64,000 bases of DNA from Zoogloeaceae bacterium G21618-S1 (GCA_027214125.1 JAPWHF010000007.1:62001-126000); one strand, 5' to 3'; positions 9,823-21,271 are shown, counted from the stretch's first letter. Notes: generated by a model from the letters alone, not told the origin. Translations and numbers: made by a program.

Positions 9823-10326
9823 TTGAAGGTCTTTGGCGTCGCCGGCTACTCCGGTTCGGGCAAGACAACGCTCATCGAAAAACTCATCCCAGAAATCCGC
9901 TCGCGCGGTTTGCGTGTGTCAGTGATCAAGCATGCGCATCACGGTTTTGATCTTGATCGACCAGGCAAGGATTCGTGGCGACACCGCGAGGCCGGCGCGC
10001 AGGAAGTGCTGATGCTCTCGAGTGGTCGCTGGGTCTTGATGCATGAGTTGCGCGAGACACCGGAGCCGACGCTGGACCAACAACTGGCGATTCTGTCGCC
10101 TTGTGATCTTGTGCTCATCGAAGGCTTCAAGGCCGCGCCAGTGCCCAAGGTCGAGGTCTATCGCCCGGCCAATGGCAAGCCGCCACTGTGGACCGACAAC
10201 CCGCATGTGGTGGCCGTGGCTACTGATGTGGCGACCGACACGTCTTTGCCGATACTGGATGTGAACGACCCGGTGTCGGTGACCGACTTTATCCTTGACT
10301 ACAAGATGGAAGACTTTCAGGCATGA
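9823..10326 (+). CDS. mobB: Molybdopterin-guanine dinucleotide biosynthesis adaptor protein MobB
   Basis: A 167-residue GTP-binding protein of the MobB family, which assists MobA in attaching GMP to molybdopterin for enzymes of the DMSO-reductase family. The P-loop GYSGSGKTTL is at residues 8-17, and LIEGFKAAPVPKVEV near residue 103 is the usual Walker B/effector region. The TTG at 9823 is taken as start because MKVFGVAGYSGSGKTT matches family N-termini and no ATG or GTG precedes it in frame. The Shine-Dalgarno is weak (AGGGCGG). The stop overlaps moeA by four bases. No mobA is visible in this window. Confidence 0.92.
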   Translation: MKVFGVAGYSGSGKTTLIEKLIPEIRSRGLRVSVIKHAHHGFDLDRPGKDSWRHREAGAQEVLMLSSGRWVLMHELRETPEPTLDQQLAILSPCDLVLIEGFKAAPVPKVEVYRPANGKPPLWTDNPHVVAVATDVATDTSLPILDVNDPVSVTDFILDYKMEDFQA

Positions 10327-11522
10327 GCCTTCTTTCCTTTGAAGACGCGCGCACGCAACTGCTGGCGCAGGCCCGGTCGGTGGCCGGCACCGAACTGGTG
10401 AGCACACTCAAGGCCCGTGGCCGCGTGCTGGCCGACGATCTGGTATCCGAGTTCGACGTGCCGCCGCTCGACAATTCCGCGATGGATGGCTATGCGGTGC
10501 GCTGCGCCGACATCGCTTCTGCAGAGGCGTGCCTGCCGGTATCGCAACGCATACCGGCAGGCACGGTGGGGCATCCGCTCGCCGCGGGTTCGGTTGCGCG
10601 CATCTTTACCGGCGCACCGATTCCGCCGGGCGCCGATGCGGTGGTGATGCAGGAGTTGTGTGAGCGCGACGGCGAAAAGGTCACGATCAACCATGTGCCG
10701 CAGAGCGGCGATTCGATTCGTCGTCGCGGCGAAGATATCGCCGTCGGGCAGGCGGTGCTGACGGCCGGCACCCGCCTGCGCGCGCAGGAGCTTGGGCTGG
10801 CGTCGTCGATCGGAATCCCCGCCGTGTCGGTGTATCGCCGGCTCAAGGTTGCCATTTTCTTTACCGGCGACGAACTCGTCATGCCGGGCGAGCCGCTGCG
10901 TGAAGGCGCCATTTACAACTCCAATCGTTTCGTACTCAATGCGCTCCTCGAAGGCATGGGGTGTGAGGTGACTGATCTGGGCATCGTGGCGGACACGCTC
11001 GACGCCACACGCCAGGCACTGCGCACCGCGGCCCACGGTCACGATGTGATCATTACTTCGGGCGGCGTGTCGGTGGGTGAAGAAGACCACGTCAAACCCG
11101 CGGTTGAAGCCGAGGGCTCGCTCGATCTGTGGAATATCGCCATCAAGCCGGGCAAGCCGCTGGCCTATGGTCGGGTCGGTGAGGCCGCGTTTGTTGGCTT
11201 GCCAGGCAACCCGGTGTCGACTTTTGTGACCTTTCTGCTGCTGGTTCGGCCGTTCTTGCTCAGATGTCAGGGCGTGCGCGAGGTGTTGCCGAAGCCAGTG
11301 CAATTGCGGGCCGACTTCGATTGGCTCAAGCCGATCAAGCGGCGGGAGTTCCTGCGCGTGCAGGTCAATGCCGAAGGGGGACTGAGTCTGTTTGATAACC
11401 AGGGCTCGGGCGTGCTGACTTCTACCGTGTGGGCGGATGGCCTGGCGGAAGTTCCGCCGGGCGAGCCCATTCGGAGCGGCCAGATGGTGTCCTACACGCC
11501 TTTTTCCGATCTTCTGGATTGA
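10323..11522 (+). CDS. moeA: Molybdopterin molybdenumtransferase MoeA
   Basis: A 399-residue MoeA, which inserts molybdate into adenylylated molybdopterin in the cytoplasm. Family landmarks are LDNSAMDGYAV near residue 50, GAPIPPGADAVVMQE near 100, FTGDELV near 180, ITSGGVSVGEEDHV near 241 and GLPGNPVSTFVTF near 298. Length is normal. The ATG at 10323 overlaps the mobB stop, indicating coupled translation within a mobB-moeA-moaD-moaE operon. Confidence 0.97.
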   Translation: MSLLSFEDARTQLLAQARSVAGTELVSTLKARGRVLADDLVSEFDVPPLDNSAMDGYAVRCADIASAEACLPVSQRIPAGTVGHPLAAGSVARIFTGAPIPPGADAVVMQELCERDGEKVTINHVPQSGDSIRRRGEDIAVGQAVLTAGTRLRAQELGLASSIGIPAVSVYRRLKVAIFFTGDELVMPGEPLREGAIYNSNRFVLNALLEGMGCEVTDLGIVADTLDATRQALRTAAHGHDVIITSGGVSVGEEDHVKPAVEAEGSLDLWNIAIKPGKPLAYGRVGEAAFVGLPGNPVSTFVTFLLLVRPFLLRCQGVREVLPKPVQLRADFDWLKPIKRREFLRVQVNAEGGLSLFDNQGSGVLTSTVWADGLAEVPPGEPIRSGQMVSYTPFSDLLD

Positions 11523-11529
11523 TTTGCTC

Positions 11530-11784
11530 ATGAATCTGACTATTCTTTATTTCGCCAGTCTTCGAGAGTCGCTCGGCATGGCAAAAGAGGTCGTCGCGCT
11601 GCCTGGCAACGTCGGTAGTGTTGGCGCGCTGCGCCAGTTCTTGAGTGCGCGCGGAGAAGCCTGGCAGCGCCTCGCGCCCGGTCACAACGTACGAGCGGCG
11701 GTTAATCAACAGATGGCGGCGGACGAACATGTGCTGGCCGTTGGCGATGAAGTGGCATTTTTTCCACCGGTGACGGGAGGCTGA
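11530..11784 (+). CDS. moaD: Molybdopterin synthase sulfur carrier subunit MoaD
   Basis: An 84-residue ubiquitin-like protein starting MNLTILYFASLRESLG. It ends in the GG pair (PPVTGG) that is adenylated and thiocarboxylated to donate sulfur to precursor Z. The ATG at 11530 is chosen because the protein then has the standard MoaD length; the frame is open further upstream inside moeA. It lies 7 bases after moeA and 4 bases before moaE, its partner in molybdopterin synthase. Confidence 0.96.
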   Translation: MNLTILYFASLRESLGMAKEVVALPGNVGSVGALRQFLSARGEAWQRLAPGHNVRAAVNQQMAADEHVLAVGDEVAFFPPVTGG

Positions 11785-11788
11785 GGCG

Positions 11789-12250
11789 ATGGAAGTGCGC
11801 GTTCAGGAAGCCGATTTCGATGTCGGTGTTGAAACACGAGCCTTGTCCTCCGGGCGTACCGATATCGGCGCGATCAGTACGTTTTTGGGCTTGGTGCGTG
11901 GCGCGTCCGACGGTGTACAGTGCATGACGCTTGAACACTATCCGGGCATGACCGAGCAGTCGCTGGCCGAGATCGTGGCCGAGGCAAAGCAGCGCTGGAG
12001 CTTGCTCGCCGTGAGGGTGATTCACCGCGTCGGGCCGCTTCAGCCAGGTGAGCAGATCGTATTCGTCGGCGTGGCCGGTGCGCATCGCGGCGAAGCGTTT
12101 GCAGCCTGCGAGTTCATCATGGATTTTCTCAAGACCCGTGCGCCGTTCTGGAAAAAAGAGCAAACACCCGAGGGCAGTCGATGGGTCGACGCGCGCGACG
12201 CAGACGATGCGTCTGCTGCACGCTGGCTGGACGTCGAGTCCCGACGCTGA
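11789..12250 (+). CDS. moaE: Molybdopterin synthase catalytic subunit MoaE
   Basis: A 153-residue large subunit of molybdopterin synthase, which converts precursor Z to molybdopterin using the MoaD thiocarboxylate. Typical segments are GAISTFLGLVRG near residue 29, LEHYPGMTEQSLAEI near 48, HRVGPLQPGEQIVFVGVAG near 78 and the active-site region KTRAPFWKKE near 114. It closes the operon; a bidirectional terminator lies about 50 bases downstream. moaA and moaC are not in this window. Confidence 0.97.
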   Translation: MEVRVQEADFDVGVETRALSSGRTDIGAISTFLGLVRGASDGVQCMTLEHYPGMTEQSLAEIVAEAKQRWSLLAVRVIHRVGPLQPGEQIVFVGVAGAHRGEAFAACEFIMDFLKTRAPFWKKEQTPEGSRWVDARDADDASAARWLDVESRR

Positions 12251-12299
12251 CTTTTGGGCCGCCGCCTTTGAGGCGGCACTGCGTCGTGACAGCGCATAA

Positions 12300-12329
12300 A
12301 AAACGGCGCCCTCGAAAGGACGCCGTTTT
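12300..12329. terminator. Bidirectional terminator between moaE and phasin genes
   Basis: AAAACGGCG (12300-12308) and CGCCGTTTT (12321-12329) form a 9-bp stem with A-run and T-run on either side, so it can end transcription from the moaE side and from the convergent phasin gene. A second inverted repeat, GCCGCC/GGCGGC around 12260-12278, lies just before it without a T-run. Confidence 0.85.
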
Positions 12330-12360
12330 CATACCCGACGGTCAGTCGGGTCGGTGTTGC

Positions 12361-12894
12361 TTAGCGGCGGCGGGCCGGAGCGCGCTTGGCCGGCTGGCTG
12401 GCAGTGCCGGCCTGCGTGAAGGCCTGGAAGGCTTCGGTCGAGGCACGCGTCATCTGCTCGAAAGCGGCGCGGGCGTTATCCATCGCACCTTGCACAGCGC
12501 CCATGGCGTTCTGGTCGGTGATGGGCATGCCGGTGAACATCTTGTTGATGGCTTCGAACATGTCGTTGCCGCCGGTGGCCAGCTGCTCGCTGACCATCTT
12601 GCCGACTTCTGACTGTGCCTGAGCGGCGACTTCTGCGATTTCACGGGCGCAAGCGAGCATGCGCTCGGTGGAAGCCTGAGCGTATTCGGTGCGCAGGCGG
12701 AGCATGTCTTGCGGGTCCTTCGTGGTGGTCAGCGCCTTGGCATTGCTGACACCGTCTTCAAACAGGGTCTTTGCCGTGCGAACCTGCAGTTCCATGATGC
12801 GCTGCGAGTTTTCGATCGACATCTGCGCCAGGCGCATCGCCGCTTCGAGGTTCTTTTTCTGCAGCGCGTTAAGTTGTTCGGGTTTGATCGCCAT
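12361..12894 (-). CDS. phaP: Phasin family protein
   Basis: A 177-residue, strongly helical protein without membrane segments, matching phasins that coat polyhydroxyalkanoate granules. It starts MAIKPEQLNALQKKNLEAAM and is rich in Ala, Gln and Met heptad-like stretches. It ends in a short basic tail (KRAPARRR) after a Pro/Ala-rich region, the kind of tail that may contact DNA or granule surface. An AGGAGGAA ribosome site precedes the ATG. The divergent clpB is 278 bases away. It supports PHA storage in this organism, though no phaC or phaB is in the window. Confidence 0.93.
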   Translation of the reverse strand: MAIKPEQLNALQKKNLEAAMRLAQMSIENSQRIMELQVRTAKTLFEDGVSNAKALTTTKDPQDMLRLRTEYAQASTERMLACAREIAEVAAQAQSEVGKMVSEQLATGGNDMFEAINKMFTGMPITDQNAMGAVQGAMDNARAAFEQMTRASTEAFQAFTQAGTASQPAKRAPARRR

Positions 12895-13064
12895 GGTGAT
12901 TCCTCCTCGCTCAATGAATTGGGTTTGAGTCGGCTGACAGGTGTTGCGCCGTAGCAGAAAAAAATTTCAGGCGGCCACAGACGTCTCAATTCACTCAAAG
13001 TAACACATTGAGGAATACAGGAATACTGCGTTGGATCAGTTATTTCCAAGTTCAAACAGATGTT

Positions 13065-13082
13065 TGTTGCATTGCAGCAACA
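13065..13082. promoter_or_regulatory. TGC-rich inverted repeat, candidate PhaR operator
   Basis: TGTTGC (13065-13070) and GCAACA (13077-13082) flank ATTGCA. PHA regulators of the PhaR family are known to bind TGC-rich repeats upstream of phasin genes. The site is about 170 bases upstream of the phasin start and about 28 bases upstream of the clpB -35 box, so it could belong to either. The assignment is inference from motif type and context. Confidence 0.4.
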
Positions 13083-13109
13083 CATTCCGGATGAGTGGCG
13101 TGTCAGCAT

Positions 13110-13138
13110 CTTGAAATGTTCGTGGTGACGCCCCATCT
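13110..13138 (+). promoter_or_regulatory. Sigma-32 heat-shock promoter of clpB
   Basis: CTTGAAA at 13110-13116 and CCCCATCT at 13131-13138 are separated by 14 bases. This is essentially the consensus of the proteobacterial RpoH promoter (CTTGAAA, 11-16 bases, CCCCATnT). The transcript would start near 13145, giving clpB a leader of about 28 bases. Confidence 0.9.
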
Positions 13139-13172
13139 ACGGTGAAACAGGTCAACGGAAAAGGATGTCTTC

Positions 13173-15764
<2,592 letters not shown>

Positions 15765-15793
15765 CCTGTTACGGGTTCGATTTGTGTGTCTGG

Positions 15794-15819
15794 CGGCGCC
15801 CTGCGGGGCGCCGTTTTCT
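15794..15819 (+). terminator. Rho-independent terminator of clpB
   Basis: CGGCGCCC (15794-15801) pairs with GGGCGCCG (15806-15813) around a TGCG loop, followed by TTTTCTT. It lies about 30 bases after the clpB stop and just before the 3' end of the convergent sensor gene. Confidence 0.9.
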
Positions 15820-15835
15820 TGGGTGTCGTCTGCGC

Positions 15836-18800
15836 TTATCGGCGTGAACGGTTATTGGCAATGTCCTGAAGACTGGTGAGAAGTGCCATGCTGCATTTTT
15901 GCAAGGATGCCAGCGCTTCATCTCTCATTTTTTTGTCGCCTGCGATGTGGCGAGATACCGCGTTTTCGCCATGCCCGTGCAGCACTTGGTGGAGTGCGTC
16001 GATCGAGCTGAGTGGGCCGGCGTCCCCGGATTCAGCTTTTTTACGGTCGAGCCATTGGCCGAAACGGCAACGATGCGCGTTGGTCTCCGGAGGGACAGGA
16101 GACTCTCCGCGCAAAAAAACTGCCAGCTCATCAAGCCAGGCGCGGTGCTCGGCGGCGGCGTAAAGAAGTTCGATGTCATGAGGCTGGAGGCGATCTGTTT
16201 GCTTCCAGGCGTCAGGTGCCGTCCACTGCGTTGCCCATGCGGCGAGGGCTTCGGCGGGCATCGGGCGGGCGATTCCGTAGCCTTGGGCCTGCTCGCAGCC
16301 CAGTTGCAGCAGAAGCCTGCCGTGCGCTTCTGTTTCGACGCCTTCGGCAATGACCTCGCGATGGAAGGCGCGTGCCAGACCCAGAACGCCTTCCAGAATG
16401 GAGAGGTCGCCCGGGTCGTGAAGCATGTCGCGCACAAAGCTTTGATCGATCTTGAGTACGTCTACCGGCAGACGTTTGAGATAAATCAGCGACGAATAGC
16501 CGGTGCCAAAATCGTCGAGTGCAAAGCGAACCCCTAGGGCGGCACAGGCCGAGATGACTGTCGATACATGATCAATGTCTTCGAGTGCGCTGCTCTCGAG
16601 TACTTCGAGTTCGAGCGAATCGGGCGGCACCTCGGGGTGTTGGTCAAGCAGCGTTTTCAGTCGATCGCTGAAATTGGTTTGCTGAAGGTGGTGCGCCGAG
16701 ATATTGACGCTGACGGTGAGCACGATACCCGCCTGGCGCCATGCGTCGATCTGGGCAAGTGCTGTGAATATGACCCATTCACCGAGCGAAATACCCGCGC
16801 GATCAGTCTCGATGTGGGGGAGAAACACGGCCGGCGCGAGCATGCCGCGTTCGGGGTGCATCCAGCGAATCAGAGCCTCCGCGCCGATCATCACCCCGTT
16901 GCGCATATTGACCTTCGGTTGGTAGTGCAGGACGAACTCACCGTTGGCGAGCGCCTGGTGAATTCGGGCGATGCTTTCGTGGCGGCCCTGGATGGCGCGC
17001 TCCTGGTCGGCGTCGAAGACATGAAAGCGGTTTCGCCCGGTCTGCTTGGCTTGATACATCGCCTGGTCGGCCTGGCGAATGAGTTGATCCGAGTCCAGAT
17101 CGATGTCGCCACGATAGTGCGCAAGTCCGATGCTGCCCGACACTTGCAGCCGGTGCTGGTCTAGATGAATCGGTTCCGAGATGCTGATCAGTAGTCTGCG
17201 GACGATGGCATCGAGCGCTTCTCCGTTGTGGTGATCGGGCAGCACGATGACAAACTCGTCACCACCGAAGCGCGCTACGGTATCTTCTTCACGAAGCGCC
17301 GTGGTGAGCCGCTCGCCAATGGTCACCAGCACACGGTCACCGACTGCGTGGCCATAGGCGTCGTTGATTTCCTTGAAACCATCGAGATCGAGGTAGGCGA
17401 GGGCGAGCGCAGTCTTGCCGCGACGCGCGCGTGCCATGGTTTGACTCAGTCGATCGACCAGCAGCACACGATTGGGCAATCCGGTGAGGTCGTCAAAGAA
17501 GGCAAGGCGTTCGAGTTGATGCTCGTTTTCCTTTTGACGGCTGATGTCGGAAAAGACAGCGACATAGTGGGACACGATGCCTTTGGTGTCGCGAACGGCG
17601 GAGATCGTCAGGATTTCTGGGAAAATCTCACCGGACTTTCTCTTGTTCCAGATCTCGCCTTCCCAGAATCCGTTGTCGATGAGGCTCTGCCACATGGACG
17701 CGTAGAATGCCGCGTCGTGTTGGCCGGAGCGCAGCATGCCCGGATTTTTTCCAATCCCTTCGTCCCGGGAGTAGCCGGTGATTCGGGTGAACGCGTCATT
17801 TACGTTCAGGATTGTGCCTTCAGCGTCGGTAATGACGATGCCTTCGCGGGCACTCCCAAAGACACTGGCGGTGAGTTGCAGTTCGACTTCAGCGATCTTG
17901 CTGGGTGATATGTCGATTTGCGTGCCCGAAACGGTTGCCGGATCACCGGACGCTGTTCGTTCGGTAATTTGACCGCGCTCAAGCAGCCAGATCCAGCTTC
18001 CCGACTTGTGTTGCATGCGAATTTCGCAGGCGTAGTGGGGGATGTCATTGGCAAGGTGCCTGGCGAGTAGCGTCGCCGAGCGATCACGGTCGTCTGGGTG
18101 AAGTAATTCGATACGGCGTTTTGTGGATAACGGGTGAAGTTCTTTGCGCGTGTATCCGAGCATTTCTGCCCACAAGTCATTGATGACGATATCGCCGCTC
18201 GGGATATGCCACTCCCAGGTGCCGGCCCGCGTACCCTCGATAATGCCTTCAAGTCGCATCTGGTTCTGAACCAGTTGTGCTGTTTTGTTACGGACGACAT
18301 ATCGCAGGCGTAGATTCCAGAAAAATATCCAGGCCAGGAGTGCAGCGGCCGCCAACGCATAGGGCCAGTAGGCGACCAAATCAACGCCTCGATCGGTCAA
18401 GTGCGTGCCGGCCCATTTCCAGTTCAGGCGCTCGAGCGCACCGGTGCTTCGAGCGCGCGCGATCCCTTTGTTGAGGATTGAGCGTAGCTGGCTGTTGCCG
18501 TCTTTGACGGCCATGGCATTGCGGCCGACATACAGGGGCTCGCCGACCTTTTTCATGCGGGTATTGAGGCCGTTGCTGTAGAGGTAGTGCAAGACGATCT
18601 GTTCGTCGCCGATCAGCGCATCGGCGCGTCCCTCGATCACCGCTGCGCTGGCTTGATCAAAAGTGTCGGTGGCGACTAGCGTGAAATCGATGTCCTTCGA
18701 TGCGAGAAAGTCCAGCGCATAATCGCCGCGCTGAATAGCGATCCGTTTTCCGCGAAGACTTGCGAGGTTGGTGATGTCTGGTCGGTCTGCCACGACAAAA

Positions 18801-19219
18801 ATGGTCGCGGGAATCTCGAAAACGGTCTCGGTAAAGTCAAAGTGATGATCCCGTTCTTCGCTATAGAAGAAGCTGGTCAGTACATGCGCTCGACCTTCTT
18901 CGACAGCGCGCTGGGCGTCCAGAAAAGCGGCATCGGTGAATTCGGCATGAAACCCGAATTCGGTGCTGATCCAGGTCGCGAGCTCGATCATCATGCCCTT
19001 GCGTGCGCCGGTGTTCGGGTCGACGAACTCGAAGGGCGGATAGTGGCTTTGGCTGATGAAAACGATTGGGCCGGCTGTATCCAGAAACGCGCGTTCCTGC
19101 GCGGTCAAAGTTTCTTGGGGAAGTGTCTGCGCCTGCGCCCGGGTCACTGCCATGGCGCAGAGAAAGGTGAACATCAGACCTAGCAGGAAGTGCTTGATTG
19201 ATGGGCGTGGAGGGCTCAT
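15836..19219 (-). CDS. Membrane sensor with SBP, PAS-PAS, GGDEF, EAL and CZB-like domains
   Basis: This 1127-residue protein should make or break c-di-GMP in response to a periplasmic solute. In order: signal peptide (residues 1-31), a family-3 solute-binding domain (about 32-265), a membrane helix (about 283-303), two PAS domains (about 325-445 and 447-570), a diguanylate cyclase domain with intact GGDEF near 652, and a phosphodiesterase domain with EALIRW near 780, DDFGTGYSSL and EGVETEAHG. Past the EAL domain, at about 1025-1105, HRAW, CRFGQWL and ALHQVLHGH have the spacing of a CZB zinc-binding four-helix module. Both catalytic motifs look intact, so the net activity is unknown. It is convergent with clpB and apparently monocistronic. 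The start gives a good signal peptide. Confidence 0.88.
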   Translation of the reverse strand: MSPPRPSIKHFLLGLMFTFLCAMAVTRAQAQTLPQETLTAQERAFLDTAGPIVFISQSHYPPFEFVDPNTGARKGMMIELATWISTEFGFHAEFTDAAFLDAQRAVEEGRAHVLTSFFYSEERDHHFDFTETVFEIPATIFVVADRPDITNLASLRGKRIAIQRGDYALDFLASKDIDFTLVATDTFDQASAAVIEGRADALIGDEQIVLHYLYSNGLNTRMKKVGEPLYVGRNAMAVKDGNSQLRSILNKGIARARSTGALERLNWKWAGTHLTDRGVDLVAYWPYALAAAALLAWIFFWNLRLRYVVRNKTAQLVQNQMRLEGIIEGTRAGTWEWHIPSGDIVINDLWAEMLGYTRKELHPLSTKRRIELLHPDDRDRSATLLARHLANDIPHYACEIRMQHKSGSWIWLLERGQITERTASGDPATVSGTQIDISPSKIAEVELQLTASVFGSAREGIVITDAEGTILNVNDAFTRITGYSRDEGIGKNPGMLRSGQHDAAFYASMWQSLIDNGFWEGEIWNKRKSGEIFPEILTISAVRDTKGIVSHYVAVFSDISRQKENEHQLERLAFFDDLTGLPNRVLLVDRLSQTMARARRGKTALALAYLDLDGFKEINDAYGHAVGDRVLVTIGERLTTALREEDTVARFGGDEFVIVLPDHHNGEALDAIVRRLLISISEPIHLDQHRLQVSGSIGLAHYRGDIDLDSDQLIRQADQAMYQAKQTGRNRFHVFDADQERAIQGRHESIARIHQALANGEFVLHYQPKVNMRNGVMIGAEALIRWMHPERGMLAPAVFLPHIETDRAGISLGEWVIFTALAQIDAWRQAGIVLTVSVNISAHHLQQTNFSDRLKTLLDQHPEVPPDSLELEVLESSALEDIDHVSTVISACAALGVRFALDDFGTGYSSLIYLKRLPVDVLKIDQSFVRDMLHDPGDLSILEGVLGLARAFHREVIAEGVETEAHGRLLLQLGCEQAQGYGIARPMPAEALAAWATQWTAPDAWKQTDRLQPHDIELLYAAAEHRAWLDELAVFLRGESPVPPETNAHRCRFGQWLDRKKAESGDAGPLSSIDALHQVLHGHGENAVSRHIAGDKKMRDEALASLQKCSMALLTSLQDIANNRSRR

Positions 19220-19444
19220 GTGCAGAGGGCGCGCGCGACGCGCAAGAAATGCGCGCTATCGCGTGTCAGGTTGGCATTTTGGCGGCATCTGGATGATAGC
19301 CGGAAACGGATAAGCCCGATATGAGCGTCAGGCTTCGAGGAGGATTGTGGGATCGAACGGCGCGCACCAGGCGTCGCACCTGATTGTCGCGACATCAAGC
19401 TTTACTGCTTGTTTGAGCGCACAACAGCGAGTTCATTTTCTACT

Positions 19445-20719
19445 TCAGCGATACGCGGGCGCCAGGACTCGGAAGCTTTCGGGCAGGTGTAAAGTTTGCA
19501 GGCTGCGTTGGGTAAACAAAAATCGGCCGTCGACTCGAAAACCGAGGGCCTCCCAGGGTACTGCAGTATTCAGCAAGTTGACGGCTTCGTTCAGTGCCAT
19601 GGTGGTGTCGTGGGGAAACAGCGCGAGAATTGCCCCGTCGTAGGCGCGGGCCGGGTGCAGAAAAAATGGAGCGTCGCGTCGGGTGCGGCCATTCACGTAG
19701 ATGCGCGGCGAATCGCTGAGCGGATAGGTGCGCCCCCAGTGCCACCAGTTGCTTTCGTCAAATCGACGCACGCGACGAGAGAGGAGGCGTGGCTTGTGGG
19801 GGAGCAGATCGGGGTGTTGCTGGTTGTAGAGCATGCGTCGGGTGGCGCCGCTGTCGACTGTCTGGGAGCATACGAAGTCGACGTTGCCGTTCGGATGAGC
19901 AAATACATCGTCGGCTCCTGATACAGCACCCACCTTGACCGAAAAGAGGTCGGCCAGTGCGACGGTCATGGGGGCCGGCGAGAAGGCGAGTTGGCCATCC
20001 ATCTCAATGAACTGGCGTTCTTCCCAATGCGGGGATTGCAGCGTGCGGAATTGCGTGCGGCGGCTGAAGTTGCCTTTTTCGAATCGAAAAATTGCACAGT
20101 TCGGGAGTGCGCCCGCGAAGATTCGCGTATCGCCGGTTTCGACCCAGTGGGTAATGGTGCCGGTGTCGTACAGCCAGCGATTGAGCTTGCGAGCGGCGGT
20201 CAGCTTGATGAACTCGCGCGGCACGATAAAGATCAACTCGCCGTCGTCGGCCAGGTGGCGTACGCACTTGTCGATGAAGAACAGGAACAGATTGCTGCGG
20301 CCGTCGAAATGCTGGGTGTCGAGCCGAGCCCGGGTGACTTCCGGGATGTCCTGAAAGCGCACGTAGGGCGGATTTCCGATGATCGTGTCGAAGCGCTCAC
20401 TAAGTGGGTAGGTGAAAAAATCCGTTAGGAGCATCGACGCTTTCGCCACGGTCGGGTCGAGCTCGATGGCGATGCACGATTCGATCTGGTCGCTGAATGC
20501 CCCCGCGCCTGCCGAGGGTTCGAGGACTCGCCCTTTGCGCTGACGCAAATCGAGCATCAAGTCGACGATCGCGGTCGGCGTAAAGACCTGGCCAAGAGAG
20601 GTGACGTTTCGAACGGTCAAAAGGGCGACGGGCTGAAATTTCGGAGGAGGCGCCACGGTAGCCGAAGCGATCCGATCGGGCAAATGCCCCGGGCGCAGGG
20701 CGGGGCCGGCGGTCGACAA
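19445..20719 (-). CDS. Solitary N6-adenine DNA methyltransferase
   Basis: A protein of up to 424 residues with the motif order of gamma-type adenine methylases such as M.TaqI. QVFTP (motif X) is at 44-48, the SAM-binding LEPSAGAGAFS (motif I) at 66-76, and the catalytic NPPYV (motif IV) at 116-120. The C-terminal half (about 240-424) would hold the target recognition region and lacks anything I recognise. The only start codons available are non-ATG: TTG at 20719, or GTG at 20656, which would leave MAPPPKFQPVALL. The TTG overlaps the edge of the csp terminator, so the later start is credible. No restriction endonuclease is adjacent, so it is an orphan methylase or a relic of a restriction system. 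Confidence 0.82.
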   Translation of the reverse strand: MSTAGPALRPGHLPDRIASATVAPPPKFQPVALLTVRNVTSLGQVFTPTAIVDLMLDLRQRKGRVLEPSAGAGAFSDQIESCIAIELDPTVAKASMLLTDFFTYPLSERFDTIIGNPPYVRFQDIPEVTRARLDTQHFDGRSNLFLFFIDKCVRHLADDGELIFIVPREFIKLTAARKLNRWLYDTGTITHWVETGDTRIFAGALPNCAIFRFEKGNFSRRTQFRTLQSPHWEERQFIEMDGQLAFSPAPMTVALADLFSVKVGAVSGADDVFAHPNGNVDFVCSQTVDSGATRRMLYNQQHPDLLPHKPRLLSRRVRRFDESNWWHWGRTYPLSDSPRIYVNGRTRRDAPFFLHPARAYDGAILALFPHDTTMALNEAVNLLNTAVPWEALGFRVDGRFLFTQRSLQTLHLPESFRVLAPAYR

Positions 20720-20724
20720 AAAAA

Positions 20725-20746
20725 CGCGGCCAGAGCCGCGTTTTTT
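20725..20746. terminator. Terminator downstream of the cold-shock gene
   Basis: CGCGGC (20725-20730), CAGA loop, GCCGCG (20735-20740), with a run of seven A to the left and six T to the right. It can act in both directions; its main role is likely ending the cold-shock transcript, 21 bases after that stop. Confidence 0.88.
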
Positions 20747-20766
20747 GCGTCAGACGCTAAATCCGA

Positions 20767-20976
20767 TCAGACAGCGCGGATAGCAGCAGCCTGCAGACCC
20801 TTGGGGCCCGTGCGGATTTCGAACTCGACGCGCTGGTTTTCAGCCAGGGTGCGGAAGCCGTTGCCCTGAATTTCGCTGAAGTGCGCGAACAGGTCATCAC
20901 CACCGCCATCAGGCGTAATGAAGCCGAAGCCCTTGGAGTCGTTGAACCATTTCACGGTGCCGGTTTGAGTGCTCAT
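20767..20976 (-). CDS. Cold-shock protein, CspA family
   Basis: A 69-residue single-stranded nucleic acid binding protein with the two RNP motifs [11 protein letters not shown] (residues 15-25) and DDLFAHFS (27-34), starting [13 protein letters not shown]. Length is standard. It probably acts as an RNA chaperone or antiterminator. A leader rich in A and T (about 20977-21015 on the minus strand) precedes it, as is common for cold-shock genes, but I cannot define the promoter. It is divergent from rbgA with 295 bases between them. Confidence 0.97.
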   Translation of the reverse strand: MSTQTGTVKWFNDSKGFGFITPDGGGDDLFAHFSEIQGNGFRTLAENQRVEFEIRTGPKGLQAAAIRAV

Positions 20977-21271
20977 TTATACGTGTTCCATAATAAAAAC
21001 AAAATCTGGGCGTATAGCCCACCTGCAGGAACTATCAAGAAACGTACTGAGGGGATTCAAACGTGGGCGGTTTAACCAAACACCGCGAAGAAACACCTGC
21101 AAGGACAACTGCTTGAAGCGACTGCTCCGACACGATACACCTTTTTACCCGGGTGTCCAGTGCTTTGTGGCAGAGCCAAACCCCGGCGGGCAGCGCGATT
21201 TGACGATGGGCCGCCGGGCGTGGCTGCGAAATGGGATAATCGGGTCTAAATCAAGTGGATCGAAGACAAGC

